A stretch of DNA of 38,926 bases from JAILLW01 sp045629045 (GTDB lineage: Bacteria > Bacillota > Clostridia > Lachnospirales > Lachnospiraceae). Position numbers and translations under genes: made by a program. This document shows positions 13,711 through 23,433 of this stretch, in pieces (position 1 is the stretch's first letter; the number at the start of each line of letters is the position of its first letter). Location: assembly GCA_045629045.1 (NCBI GenBank), contig JAZQQM010000064.1, positions 1-38,926 on the forward strand, read 5' to 3'. The notes under the pieces were generated by a model that worked only from the letters and a program-made list of their open reading frames with translations, was not told the DNA's origin and searched no databases.

Positions 13711-16419
13711 ATGAAACGAAAATTACTGGTTTTCTTACTTGGAATATCAATGGCATTATGTGTATGTGCCTGTTCGGATGCAACTACCGCAAAAGAATCT
13801 AATATTGAAGAATCTGACTATGTGGATGAAGATACAGACGAAGAGACTGATGAGGATATTGAAGAAAATACCGAACCGGTTAAAGAAGAGCCGCCTGTTA
13901 AGGTACGTGACGAAGAAGAATTCTATTTGGCAGATTATCAAAGCGGACAGGTATTTATACTTAATCCCGACAGTGATGATTTTGAGATGATAGATACCAA
14001 CGGGATAGCCGATATGTACGTTCCGGAGACTTTGGCGAATCTGACATATGCCGATACCACATGTCAGGTGTTTACCGCACAGCAGGAAGATTCCGACTAT
14101 ACTCTGTACATAAATAATGCAGACGGATGTCTGCCGGTTATGAGTGATCTTTATATGCCCAAGATTGGTGTCGTTGACGGTGTGGTTTATATCGATGACG
14201 TAAAATATGATGATGAAGGTATGCATAATGTATGCTATGCCTGTACACCTTACGGCCCGGGAATATATAACTGTGAAGATACCTGTGAGGCATTAGTTGA
14301 AATCAAAAACAGGACAGGAGCTTATGTATTTTCCCGTTATTACGGAAACAGAGAAAACTACGGCGTAGGCTACTGTGCAAATAAATACGGTATTGTTCCT
14401 CTGGGTACGAAGGACGGTATTGTGTTCTATGACAAAGTGGGTAATTTCCTTGATAAGATTTCCTTCTATAATCAAGAGAATTTCAATTTCGGAGGTTTCG
14501 ACGGAAGATATGTATCCTACGAAATCGAAAGTGAAAATTATGCTTCCGAAGTAATTTATATATATGATTTGGCAACCGGTAAAACCGTTGAAGTGGCTTC
14601 AATGCCCGGTGCTACATATAATAAATCGGTTCATACACTGGATGTTAATGATGGTGTTGTTTATTATGCCGTAACGGATTTTTATCAGGATAACGACTTT
14701 AGCAGCTGCGATATTCATTCCTTCGATGTTACAACAGGGAAGGACGAACTTATCAAAACTGTTACAAGCGTATTGGGACATGATTATTCTTCAAACCCGG
14801 GAGTATTTGCTTTTAAGGCAATAGAAAACACTGTATATTTCCTGGATGAAAGTGACAGCGCAACCTGCTGGTTTAAGGCTACCTATGACGGAGAGAAGTG
14901 GTCCGAGGCACAAAGCACCGACATGGTTGCCAAAGAGTATGAATTTGCTTCTTACGGACGAATAATTGCCGATGATTTTGAAATGCAATGTCCGTACTGT
15001 GATAAGACTGCATATTCTTATCACAATGAATATATGGAATTTGACAGTCGTGTCAATAATTATGAGAAGATAAACGAACTTATCAAAGAAGCAGCCGATA
15101 CGGATATGGAGCATGCCCAAAACTTTGAAGTTTTGTATTCCGAGGAGGACTGTAGCGGTTATCTTCACGGACCTTCGGAATTCGCCGACAGTTCGGAAGA
15201 AAGTACATCAAGAATCCGCGATGTAAGAAGAGTACTCGATCATTATATATTTACGTCCAATATTTACTATTATTATCCCATAGGAGCTGCCCACGGATGG
15301 TCGGCTTACGATAATCATTTGTATGATGAAGAAACGGGAGAAGAGACTTCTTTTGCAGAACTGTACACAGGTGATGAAACAAGATTAAAGGAACTTGTTG
15401 CCGAGGGTGTTTGTGATATGTACGACGAAGGCAGTGTATATTTCTTCGAAGAAGAAAGGGATAATCTGTATGCCACTGTATATAAGATGGTGGATAAAGA
15501 TAATATCTGCGTTTCCTTTTATAATGATTATCTGACAGTTGATTTCATGCAGTACGAACTGGCACCTTATTCGGAAGGAATAATATCTGTACGTGTTTCA
15601 TATATTGATTTGTTTGAAACGAATGTTTCTAAAAATACCGATGACTACGACATGGATTTTGTGGATGTGTTCGGAGAACATTATACAGCGACAATTAACA
15701 CATCCCTTCCCATGCATCCCTATGAGGTAGCTAAAATCAAAAAAGAAGACGGTCGGTATTATTATGAAGACGATACATATACGTCAGTGCTTGGAATCGA
15801 TGCGAGTAAGTATCAGGGAGCCATCGATTTTGATACTGTAAAGGACAACGGATATGAATTCGCTTATTTGAGAATAGGTTACCGCGGGTACGGTAAAGAC
15901 GGAACTTTGGCGATTGATAATGTGTTTGAACAGAACTTTGTAGCAGCAATAGATGCCGGCCTTGACGTCGGCGTCTATTTTTTTTCACAGGCAATAAATG
16001 AAGACGAAGCAAGGGAAGAAGCTGAATTTGTATTAGAGGAACTTGACAGTGTTAAAAAGAAATACGGATCAAAATATGTAACTAAACTGCCTGTAGTATA
16101 TGATCCGGAAACAATTCTTGATCACGAAGCAAGGACCGATGATGTAAGTGCCGAGCAGTTTACCAAGAATGTGCATGCATATATTGATATCATAGAAGAC
16201 AACGGTTACGATGCGATGCTGTATTGCAATATGCTTTGGCAGATTTTTAATCTTACGACAGATGATATTTTTGACGGAAGTATACGCATATGGTATGCCG
16301 ATTATGAACCGTTGCCCCAGACCCCTTATATGTTTGAAATGTGGCAATACACCAACGAAGCAAATGTACCGGGTGTTAAAGGGGCAGTGGATGTAGATAT
16401 GTGGATTAAGAAAAAATAA
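13711..16419 (+). CDS. lipoprotein with RsiV-like DUF3298 segment and C-terminal GH25 lysozyme domain
   Basis: A 902-residue surface protein. A lipoprotein signal (MKRKLLVFLLGISMALCVCAC, lipobox ending at Cys21) is followed by a very acidic spacer (about 25-70). Residues about 75-420 are a beta-rich region of repeating YYAV, VYYI-type strands, possibly propeller-like (DUF5050-type). Residues about 490-630 resemble the DUF4163/DUF3298 domain of the anti-sigma factor RsiV, notably FAELYTGDE...LKELVAEG and FMQYELAPYSEGIISV. From about 691 a glycosyl hydrolase 25 (muramidase) domain begins: GIDASKYQG with Asp697, YLRIGYRGYG, and DPE with Asp798 and Glu800. It should be anchored outside the membrane and cut peptidoglycan. 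A GGGGAA site precedes ATG 13711. Confidence 0.88.
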   Translation: MKRKLLVFLLGISMALCVCACSDATTAKESNIEESDYVDEDTDEETDEDIEENTEPVKEEPPVKVRDEEEFYLADYQSGQVFILNPDSDDFEMIDTNGIADMYVPETLANLTYADTTCQVFTAQQEDSDYTLYINNADGCLPVMSDLYMPKIGVVDGVVYIDDVKYDDEGMHNVCYACTPYGPGIYNCEDTCEALVEIKNRTGAYVFSRYYGNRENYGVGYCANKYGIVPLGTKDGIVFYDKVGNFLDKISFYNQENFNFGGFDGRYVSYEIESENYASEVIYIYDLATGKTVEVASMPGATYNKSVHTLDVNDGVVYYAVTDFYQDNDFSSCDIHSFDVTTGKDELIKTVTSVLGHDYSSNPGVFAFKAIENTVYFLDESDSATCWFKATYDGEKWSEAQSTDMVAKEYEFASYGRIIADDFEMQCPYCDKTAYSYHNEYMEFDSRVNNYEKINELIKEAADTDMEHAQNFEVLYSEEDCSGYLHGPSEFADSSEESTSRIRDVRRVLDHYIFTSNIYYYYPIGAAHGWSAYDNHLYDEETGEETSFAELYTGDETRLKELVAEGVCDMYDEGSVYFFEEERDNLYATVYKMVDKDNICVSFYNDYLTVDFMQYELAPYSEGIISVRVSYIDLFETNVSKNTDDYDMDFVDVFGEHYTATINTSLPMHPYEVAKIKKEDGRYYYEDDTYTSVLGIDASKYQGAIDFDTVKDNGYEFAYLRIGYRGYGKDGTLAIDNVFEQNFVAAIDAGLDVGVYFFSQAINEDEAREEAEFVLEELDSVKKKYGSKYVTKLPVVYDPETILDHEARTDDVSAEQFTKNVHAYIDIIEDNGYDAMLYCNMLWQIFNLTTDDIFDGSIRIWYADYEPLPQTPYMFEMWQYTNEANVPGVKGAVDVDMWIKKK

Positions 16420-16501
16420 ATATTTTTAAATAAATTTTCAGACAACTTTACATATTTGTCACAATATGTTAAACTATTAGTGAAAACTATATTATGTAGC
16501 A

Positions 16502-16521
16502 GAATGCGCATTAGCGTGTTC
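16502..16521 (+). promoter_or_regulatory. leader hairpin before the EAL/HDOD gene
   Basis: GAATGCGC (16502-16509) pairs with GCGTGTTC (16514-16521), with two G-U pairs and the loop ATTA. It sits 33 bases before the gene and directly ahead of a GGAGGT (16523-16528) that is too far upstream to serve ATG 16555. A TATATT at 16488-16493 could be a -10 element. The function is unknown. Confidence 0.35.
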
Positions 16522-16554
16522 CGGAGGTATTTTGAATTAAGGAAGGTACAATAA

Positions 16555-17781
16555 ATGTTAGCATCATTAATACCGTTGTTTGATGACAAATTAACAGTTA
16601 CGGCATATTCTATTTTTTCACAGAAGACGAATATGCTTGCTAATCCCGCTTTGTTAGGTACAGGCGCCAGAGACGGGGCAGGTTCCATTCAGGGATTTGA
16701 ATTCATTGAGAACATGGGTCTTGAGACTATCTCAAGAGATAAAGATATATTCGTTACAATTAATAACATCTCTATCTTTACGGATATTGAGGCTCAGTGC
16801 AAAGATGTTCCTCATAACAGAATAGTTCTCCTAATGGATAAGGGAATTAAGCCTGAACAGATGTACATCGATCGTGTTAAGGAACTTAAGAATTCCAAGT
16901 TTAAGCTGGCTATGCGTAAACTTGCGGTATCCGATTTTGAACCATATAAAGAAATACTTAATATGGTCGATTATGTATTCCTGGATCACAAGAAGATTGA
17001 TATTTCAAAGGCCAAGATTTATTTTAGCAAAGTATATCCAAATATTAAGCTTTGTGCGGTAAATGTGGAGACTATCGAAATTTACGACTCACTTGTTGCC
17101 GATGGCGGATATGCATTATATGAAGGTGAATTCTATCGTGTTCCTATTACCAAAGGCCAGACGGAAGTTGCTCCCTTAAAGGTTAACTATGTTGAATTGC
17201 TTAATATCGTAAACGATGTTGATTTTGATCTTACGAAGGCTGCTGATATTATCGGACGTGATACCGCGTTGGTAGTTAATTTGCTTGAAATAGTTAATAA
17301 GATGTCTGTCAATTCGGAAATCACTTCCATAAGACATGCGGCAGCTATGTTAGGACAGAAGGAACTTAAAAAATGGATTAATACGGCAGTAACCAATCAA
17401 CTGTGCACGGATAAGCCCAATGAAGTTACGAGAGTTTCGCTTCTTAGAGCTAAGTTCGCTGAGAACATTGCACCTATGTTTGATATGGCAGGCCAGGCCG
17501 GCGAGTTGTTCCTTATGGGACTGTTCTCGGTACTTGATATAATTCTTGATATGTCAATGGCAGATGCGCTTAAGAAAGTTAAGGTATCAAAGCAGATAGA
17601 GAATGCCTTGATTAATAAAAAAGGCGAGTTCGCCGATGTATTAAACTTCATTACAGCTTATGAAGTGGCCGGATGGGGCGAAGTGGACAGAGTGATGCTT
17701 CTTAAGAATATGGACAGCGATGCTGTATATGATGCATATTCAAAGGCTCTTACCTGGTACAGAGATTTATTTAAGAAATAA
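16555..17781 (+). CDS. HDOD domain protein with degenerate EAL-like N-terminus (YuxH-like)
   Basis: A 408-residue cytosolic protein. Residues 1 to about 200 follow the layout of an EAL domain in the YuxH group (DKLTVTAYSIF at the start, later DYVFLDHKKIDISK) but keep no ExL motif or metal-binding residues, so c-di-GMP cleavage is not expected. Residues about 205-400 form an HDOD domain (VELLNIVNDVDFDLTKAADI, HAAAMLGQKELKKWI), which lacks the catalytic HD pair by definition. Such proteins act in signalling or as scaffolds; the target is unknown. AAGGAAGG at 16540-16547 sets the start. The gene ends 19 bases before a strong bidirectional terminator. Confidence 0.85.
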   Translation: MLASLIPLFDDKLTVTAYSIFSQKTNMLANPALLGTGARDGAGSIQGFEFIENMGLETISRDKDIFVTINNISIFTDIEAQCKDVPHNRIVLLMDKGIKPEQMYIDRVKELKNSKFKLAMRKLAVSDFEPYKEILNMVDYVFLDHKKIDISKAKIYFSKVYPNIKLCAVNVETIEIYDSLVADGGYALYEGEFYRVPITKGQTEVAPLKVNYVELLNIVNDVDFDLTKAADIIGRDTALVVNLLEIVNKMSVNSEITSIRHAAAMLGQKELKKWINTAVTNQLCTDKPNEVTRVSLLRAKFAENIAPMFDMAGQAGELFLMGLFSVLDIILDMSMADALKKVKVSKQIENALINKKGEFADVLNFITAYEVAGWGEVDRVMLLKNMDSDAVYDAYSKALTWYRDLFKK

Positions 17782-17800
17782 GCTAAAGAAAGAAATAATT

Positions 17801-17832
17801 AAAGGGGATGCTTAGCATCCCCTTTTTATTTT
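17801..17832. terminator. bidirectional intrinsic terminator
   Basis: AAAGGGGATGC (17801-17811) and GCATCCCCTTT (17815-17825) form a perfect 11-bp stem with the loop TTA. T-rich DNA follows on both strands, so it ends the plus-strand EAL/HDOD gene and the minus-strand DUF4317 operon. Confidence 0.9.
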
Positions 17833-18958
17833 ATATTGTAACTTCTACGCCGTTTATTTCTACGGCATCATTAACTTCTATGACTATACACTTTCGACCG
17901 TCAATCATCTGAGTCTTAATTAAATCTGTTCGTTCCGGATTGACTTTAATAACAATATCCGGTGATTTAACTTCAAAGGTCCTTCCGGTATGAAGATTGG
18001 TTGCATAAAGTTCGGTGTTTTCACCTGCAGCGGCATCATATATTTGGTCGAACATCTGAAGCTTTTCGTTATCTACACCTGCTTTTTCAAAGATGGTTTT
18101 GATTTCTTTTTTGTCCAAAGTCAGGGGCTCAATTATTTCCCTGTTCTTATGATCTACTTCAAGTTCCGTAAGATTCTCGTGAATATTCTGTACGGTTTCA
18201 AAATCGGCATCATCACCAAGAGTCTCTTCAATAATGGTCTGGAAAGTTGCTTTTTGAGCCTTGGCGGTTAATGAAGGCACACATCCCAAAACCCCGTCCA
18301 GGAATGAATCATATATTTCTTCGGAGTTTTTGACGTAGTACATGGCACCGTGAATATCGGATGATCTGTCGTTAAAAGCAGGGAAGAGGAAAGAAACTTC
18401 CGGAAGCTCCACGACCCAGTCACGAATTCTGTTGTGGAATTCATTAGCCATGGCATCATAACTAAGTCCGGGTTTACTTAAATTTACGGGACAGATGGCA
18501 CACATAATATAATCATATACGGTGTCTGAAGCATCATCGTTAATTATTTCGTCGGTAGTTTTGTTGGGAACATCATATGTGTCACAAATAAGTAATACAA
18601 GATAGTTGCCCACATAATCGAAATAATTGATTACCATGTCATAGAACTGATTAAGTATGGCGTCATCCTTTAATTTTGATTCTCTGAGGCGCATTAAGAA
18701 TTCCTGAGTTCCGCCGTCACTTTCCTGATTAAGGGGGAACTCCATATTAAGTGCTGTTTTCCCTATTGTGCCTGACAGTGATTTACGAAGAATCTCGAAA
18801 TATTTAAAGGTTTCTTCTTCCGGAAGATTAAGGAAACTTTCCGAAAAGGTTGTCTTTATATTTTTTTCGCCGTCAACGTAGCATCCGCAAATGCGGTTGA
18901 TGGAACAATTTCTGGGTGTGAACTGCTTTTTTAGTTCGTTAAGCTCTGGTTTTACCAT
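17831..18958 (-). CDS. DUF4317 family protein
   Basis: A 375-residue soluble protein of the DUF4317 family, found mainly in clostridia and of unknown function. The family-typical opening KPELNELKKQFTPRNCSINR and ICGCYVDGEKNI are present. The middle is helical, with DYVGNYLVLLICDTYDVP and YDYIMCAICPVNLSKPGL, a segment that resembles a conserved core. The C-terminus is a small beta domain (IVIKVNPERTDLIKTQMIDG). No catalytic residues can be named. The start is 10 bases after the stop of the activase-like gene, with GGAGAAATATT before ATG, so the two are one operon and probably act together or are simply co-expressed. Confidence 0.9.
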   Translation of the reverse strand: MVKPELNELKKQFTPRNCSINRICGCYVDGEKNIKTTFSESFLNLPEEETFKYFEILRKSLSGTIGKTALNMEFPLNQESDGGTQEFLMRLRESKLKDDAILNQFYDMVINYFDYVGNYLVLLICDTYDVPNKTTDEIINDDASDTVYDYIMCAICPVNLSKPGLSYDAMANEFHNRIRDWVVELPEVSFLFPAFNDRSSDIHGAMYYVKNSEEIYDSFLDGVLGCVPSLTAKAQKATFQTIIEETLGDDADFETVQNIHENLTELEVDHKNREIIEPLTLDKKEIKTIFEKAGVDNEKLQMFDQIYDAAAGENTELYATNLHTGRTFEVKSPDIVIKVNPERTDLIKTQMIDGRKCIVIEVNDAVEINGVEVTI

Positions 18959-18968
18959 AATATTTCTC

Positions 18969-21900
18969 CTACATTATTTCTGTATTATCTGTTACTTTTA
19001 AATTCTTGGAAGCTGTCGATAACATCAGCTTGATTCTGTTAAGCTGATTAACTTCGGAAGCACCCGGGTCATAATCGATTGCGACTATGTTACTCATGGG
19101 ATACATTTTACGAAGCGGTTTGATAACTCCCTTACCTACTACGTGGTTGGGCAGGCATGCGAAGGGCTGACAGCATACGATGTTGTTGCAACCCTGATGG
19201 ATTAGTTCAACCATTTCGCCGGTTAGGAACCAGCCTTCACCGGTCTGGTTACCAAGGTTAACTATAGGCTTTGCAAGTTCCGCTGTTTCGTAAATAGAAG
19301 AGGGGGCAACGAAATTCTTTGATTTTTTGAATTCCTTGGCGGCGGCACTTCTTAAGAATTCCACGGCACTTATACCCAGTCTTGAAACCAAAGCGGATTT
19401 TTTGGAACATCCTAAATAATCTGCTTTATATATCTGGTCGTAGAAGCAGTAGAGGAGGAAGTCCATAAGATCGGGAACTACCGGCTCTGCACCTTCCGAC
19501 TCAAGTAATTCAACTAAATGGTTATTTCCCGCAGGGGCATATTTAACAAGGATTTCTCCAACAATTCCTACACGGGGCTTTTTAATATCTTTAATAGGAA
19601 TAGCATCAAAATCTCTAATCATTTCGCGGCACATTTTGCGGAATTTAAAGAAGTTAAGATGCTTTGAAGTAACAAATTCCGTACACTTTAAAAGCCATTC
19701 TTCATGTACTTTTTCCACACTTCCCGGAACCTCTTCATATGGGCGCATATGGTAGACACAACGCATAAAGATATCACCGAAGGTTACGGCATATGCAGCT
19801 CTTAACAATAACTCCGCATTAAGATGGAAGCCGGGATTTGTTTCGATTCCGCCTAAGTTAAGTGAAATAACAGGTATCTGCGGAAGTCCGGCTTTTTCGA
19901 GAGCTCGTCTTATGAAACCTATATAATTGGTGGCACGACAGCCGCCGCCTGTCTGTGTAATCATAAGTGCAGTTTTATTTAAATCGTATTTACCCGAAAG
20001 AACTGCATCCATAAGCTGACCTACCACAAGCAAAGAGGGGTAGCAGGCATCGTTATTAACATATTTAAGACCTACATCCACGGCACGCCTTCCGTCATTA
20101 TCAAGAATTTCGAAATTGTATCCGCAGGCATTAAACGCAGGGGACAGAAGGTCAAAGTGTATAGGCGACATCTGGGGAGCAAGAATAGTGTATTCTTTTC
20201 GCATGCTTTCGGTAAACAGTACACGCTTGTAAGCACTTGAATGAATTGTACGCTCTTTACCCATACGTTCACGAACCTTAATGGCACTTATAAGTGAACG
20301 TATTCTGATTCTTGCGGCTCCTAAGTTATTTACTTCATCAATCTTAAGACAGGTATATATTTTTTCGGAACCGCTTAAGATGTCATTTACCTGGTCCGTT
20401 GTTACCGCATCAAGTCCGCATCCGAAGGAATTAAGCTGAATCAGGTCAAGATTATCAACGGTCTTAACATATGATGCCGCAGCGTAAAGTCTTGAATGGT
20501 ACATCCACTGATCGGATACAATAAGCGGTCTTTCGGGAGAAGCCAGATGTGAAACGGAATCTTCGGTAAGAACGGCAATATCATAACTGTTAATAAGCTC
20601 CGGAATACCGTGATTTATTTCGGGATCGATATGGTAAGGACGACCGGCCAAAACTATACCGCGTTTTCCTGTTTCATTAAGGTATTTTATAACTTCCTCA
20701 CCCTTATTCATCATGTCCTTACGGGCATTATTAAGTTCTACCCATGCTTTTTCCACAGCATCGATAATTTCTGAAGCTTTGATTTCACTAAATTCTTTAA
20801 TAAGTGCATCGGCAATTGTCTTGGCGCTTAGGAATGACATAAAAGGATTTCTAAAGCGCATTTTGCCGCCCGTTATATCTTCGACATTGTTTTTGATGTT
20901 TTCGGAATATGACGTAACAATAGGGCAGTTATAGTGGTTGTTTGAGTCTTCAAATTCGTTACGCTCATAAAAGAGTGCGGGATAGAAGATAAAATCAACC
21001 CCTTCGTTAATAAGCCACTGGATATGCCCGTGGGCAAGTTTGGCAGGATAGCATTCCGATTCGCTGGGAATTGATTCTATTCCCAATTCGTATATCTTTC
21101 TGTTGGAAAGAGGCGACAATACTACCTGGAATTTAAGCTCTTTAAAGAATGTTGCCCAGAAGGGGAAGTTCTCATACATATTAAGAACTCTCGGTATTCC
21201 CACGCGGCCTCTTACGGCTTCGTCAAGGCCGAGGGGCTCATAATTGAATATTCTCTTAAGCTTGTATTCGAACAGATTGGGAAGGTGGTTTTCATTTTTT
21301 GATTTACCGATACCTCTTTCGCATCTGTTACCTGAGATATACTGGCGTCCGCCTGAGAATTTGTTTATTGTAAGACGACAGGAGTTGGTACATCCTTTGC
21401 ACTTGGCCATTGATGTATCAAACTGAAGATTAATAATTTCGTCAAAGGAAAGCATAGTTGATTTGTAGCCTTCGGTATATCTTTCTCTGGCAATTAATGC
21501 AGCTCCGAATGCACCCATTATACCTGCAATATCAGGTCTTATGGCATCACAATTTGCTATCTTTTCGAAGGAACGAAGAACGGCATTGTTATAGAAGGTA
21601 CCGCCCTGAACAACTATATTTTGACCAAGTTCCGATGCATCGGAAACTTTGATAACCTTAAACAAAGCGTTCTTAATAACGGAATAAGCAAGACCTGCGG
21701 AAATGTCCGGAACGGAAGCCCCTTCTTTTTGCGCCTGTTTTACTTTGGAATTCATAAATACGGTACATCTTGTTCCAAGGTCAATGGGATGCTCCGCAAA
21801 TAATGCGGCCTTGGCAAAGTCCTGAACAGAATAGTTTAATGATTTGGCAAAGGTCTCGATAAAAGAACCGCATCCTGAGGAACAGGCTTCGTTAAGCTGT

Positions 21901-23213
21901 ACGGAATCTACGGTTTTGTTTTTGATTTTGATACATTTCATATCCTGCCCGCCGATATCAAGGATACAGTCAACGTCAGGATTAAAGAAAGCGGCAGCGT
22001 TGTAATGGGCAACGGTTTCGACTTCACCGTCGTCAAGCAAAAAGGCTGCTTTCATTAAAGCTTCTCCGTAACCTGTAGAACATGAACGGACTATCCTGGC
22101 ATTGGGAGGCATGATTTCTTTTATTTCTTTGATTGCTCGTATTGCAGTCTTAAGGGGCGAGCCGTCATTACCCGAGTAAAAAGAGTATAAGAGTGAGCCG
22201 TCTTTACCGACAACGGCTATTTTGGTTGTGGTAGAACCGGCATCAATTCCCAGGAATGCATCACCTTCATAGGTCGCAAGGTCCCCCTTTACTACCTGAG
22301 CTTTGGCATGGCGCTGCTCAAATTCCTCAAAAGCTTCTTTGGAAGCAAACAGCGGCTCCATTCTTTCGACTTCAAATTCCATTTTTATTTCGCTGCTTAA
22401 TTTGCCAACCATTTCTTCCATGGTGTAAAAGGTTTCTTCTTTGGCATTAAGGGCCGAACCGATGGCTGCAAAAAGGTGAGAGTTTTCGGTAGTATCAACT
22501 ACGTGCTCATCATCAAGATTAAGCGTTCTTATAAATGCGACTTTAAGTTCCGAAAGGAAGTGTAAAGGACCACCCAGGAAAGCCACATGTCCGCGAATGG
22601 GTTTACCGCAGGCAAGGCCCGAAATTGTCTGGTTAACAACAGCCTGGAAGATAGATGCCGAAAGGTCTTCCTTGGTGGCACCTTCGTTAATAAGAGGCTG
22701 AATGTCGGATTTGGCGAATACGCCGCAACGTGCCGCTATTGTATATAGTGATTGATAGCTCTTGGCATATTCGTTAAGACCGGTAGCATCTGTTTGAAGC
22801 AAAGATGCCATCTGATCGATAAATGAACCTGTACCGCCGGCACAAATACCGTTCATACGCTGTTCAACGTTACCGCCTTCAAAGTATATAATTTTGGCGT
22901 CTTCACCGCCAAGTTCGATGGCAACATCAGTCTTAGGGGCTATTTCTTTTAATGCGGTAGCAACACTTATTACTTCCTGTACAAAAGGAACTTTAAGATG
23001 ATTAGCCAAAGTTAATCCACCCGAACCTGTAATCATGGGATGGAGTGTGATATTGCCAAGCTTTGAATAGGCATCCTGTAACAGGCTTAAGAGAGTCTGC
23101 CTTATGTTGGCATAGTGTCTTTGATAATCTGAAAACAGAAGATTATGTTCCTGATCCAAAATAGCAATTTTGACGGTAGTTGAACCGATATCAATTCCCA
23201 ACGTATATTCCAT
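18969..23213 (-). CDS. giant 2-hydroxyacyl-CoA dehydratase activase-like protein, tandem ASKHA + DUF2229
   Basis: A 1414-residue protein. Two BadF/BadG/HgdC-type ASKHA ATPase domains stand in tandem: GIDIGSTTVKIAI (from 6) and GIDAGSTTTKIAVV (from 322). Each keeps the phosphate-binding GGEDAK or GGQDMK. Each also keeps both cysteines that HgdC uses to hold its [4Fe-4S] cluster: Cys124 and Cys163 in the first, Cys444 and Cys483 in the second. A CxxCxxxC group (605, 608, 612) plus Cys631 follows, then DUF2229 from about 670, then a C-terminal half resembling the dehydratase D-component. Small activases inject an electron into 2-hydroxyacyl-CoA dehydratases using ATP; what this large form acts on is not established. 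ATG 23213 follows AAAGGAT. A TATAAT lies upstream at 23243-23248 on this strand. Confidence 0.9.
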   Translation of the reverse strand: MEYTLGIDIGSTTVKIAILDQEHNLLFSDYQRHYANIRQTLLSLLQDAYSKLGNITLHPMITGSGGLTLANHLKVPFVQEVISVATALKEIAPKTDVAIELGGEDAKIIYFEGGNVEQRMNGICAGGTGSFIDQMASLLQTDATGLNEYAKSYQSLYTIAARCGVFAKSDIQPLINEGATKEDLSASIFQAVVNQTISGLACGKPIRGHVAFLGGPLHFLSELKVAFIRTLNLDDEHVVDTTENSHLFAAIGSALNAKEETFYTMEEMVGKLSSEIKMEFEVERMEPLFASKEAFEEFEQRHAKAQVVKGDLATYEGDAFLGIDAGSTTTKIAVVGKDGSLLYSFYSGNDGSPLKTAIRAIKEIKEIMPPNARIVRSCSTGYGEALMKAAFLLDDGEVETVAHYNAAAFFNPDVDCILDIGGQDMKCIKIKNKTVDSVQLNEACSSGCGSFIETFAKSLNYSVQDFAKAALFAEHPIDLGTRCTVFMNSKVKQAQKEGASVPDISAGLAYSVIKNALFKVIKVSDASELGQNIVVQGGTFYNNAVLRSFEKIANCDAIRPDIAGIMGAFGAALIARERYTEGYKSTMLSFDEIINLQFDTSMAKCKGCTNSCRLTINKFSGGRQYISGNRCERGIGKSKNENHLPNLFEYKLKRIFNYEPLGLDEAVRGRVGIPRVLNMYENFPFWATFFKELKFQVVLSPLSNRKIYELGIESIPSESECYPAKLAHGHIQWLINEGVDFIFYPALFYERNEFEDSNNHYNCPIVTSYSENIKNNVEDITGGKMRFRNPFMSFLSAKTIADALIKEFSEIKASEIIDAVEKAWVELNNARKDMMNKGEEVIKYLNETGKRGIVLAGRPYHIDPEINHGIPELINSYDIAVLTEDSVSHLASPERPLIVSDQWMYHSRLYAAASYVKTVDNLDLIQLNSFGCGLDAVTTDQVNDILSGSEKIYTCLKIDEVNNLGAARIRIRSLISAIKVRERMGKERTIHSSAYKRVLFTESMRKEYTILAPQMSPIHFDLLSPAFNACGYNFEILDNDGRRAVDVGLKYVNNDACYPSLLVVGQLMDAVLSGKYDLNKTALMITQTGGGCRATNYIGFIRRALEKAGLPQIPVISLNLGGIETNPGFHLNAELLLRAAYAVTFGDIFMRCVYHMRPYEEVPGSVEKVHEEWLLKCTEFVTSKHLNFFKFRKMCREMIRDFDAIPIKDIKKPRVGIVGEILVKYAPAGNNHLVELLESEGAEPVVPDLMDFLLYCFYDQIYKADYLGCSKKSALVSRLGISAVEFLRSAAAKEFKKSKNFVAPSSIYETAELAKPIVNLGNQTGEGWFLTGEMVELIHQGCNNIVCCQPFACLPNHVVGKGVIKPLRKMYPMSNIVAIDYDPGASEVNQLNRIKLMLSTASKNLKVTDNTEIM

Positions 23214-23433
23214 AGTACTTATATATCCTTTACTTCTTATTTATTATATGCAACCACAGAATAATAACATAAGTCGTCGATTTTTTCTATGAATATAAAC
23301 AGTTTTATTGTTTTTTTAGAAATTCTTTAAGATTTTTGGTATAGGAGTTTATTAAAAAGTGTGATAGAATAAATAAGTTAAATTGGGCGTTAATGTCCAT
23401 GAGAAATAATTCATAGTGTGAGAGGTAATTATT

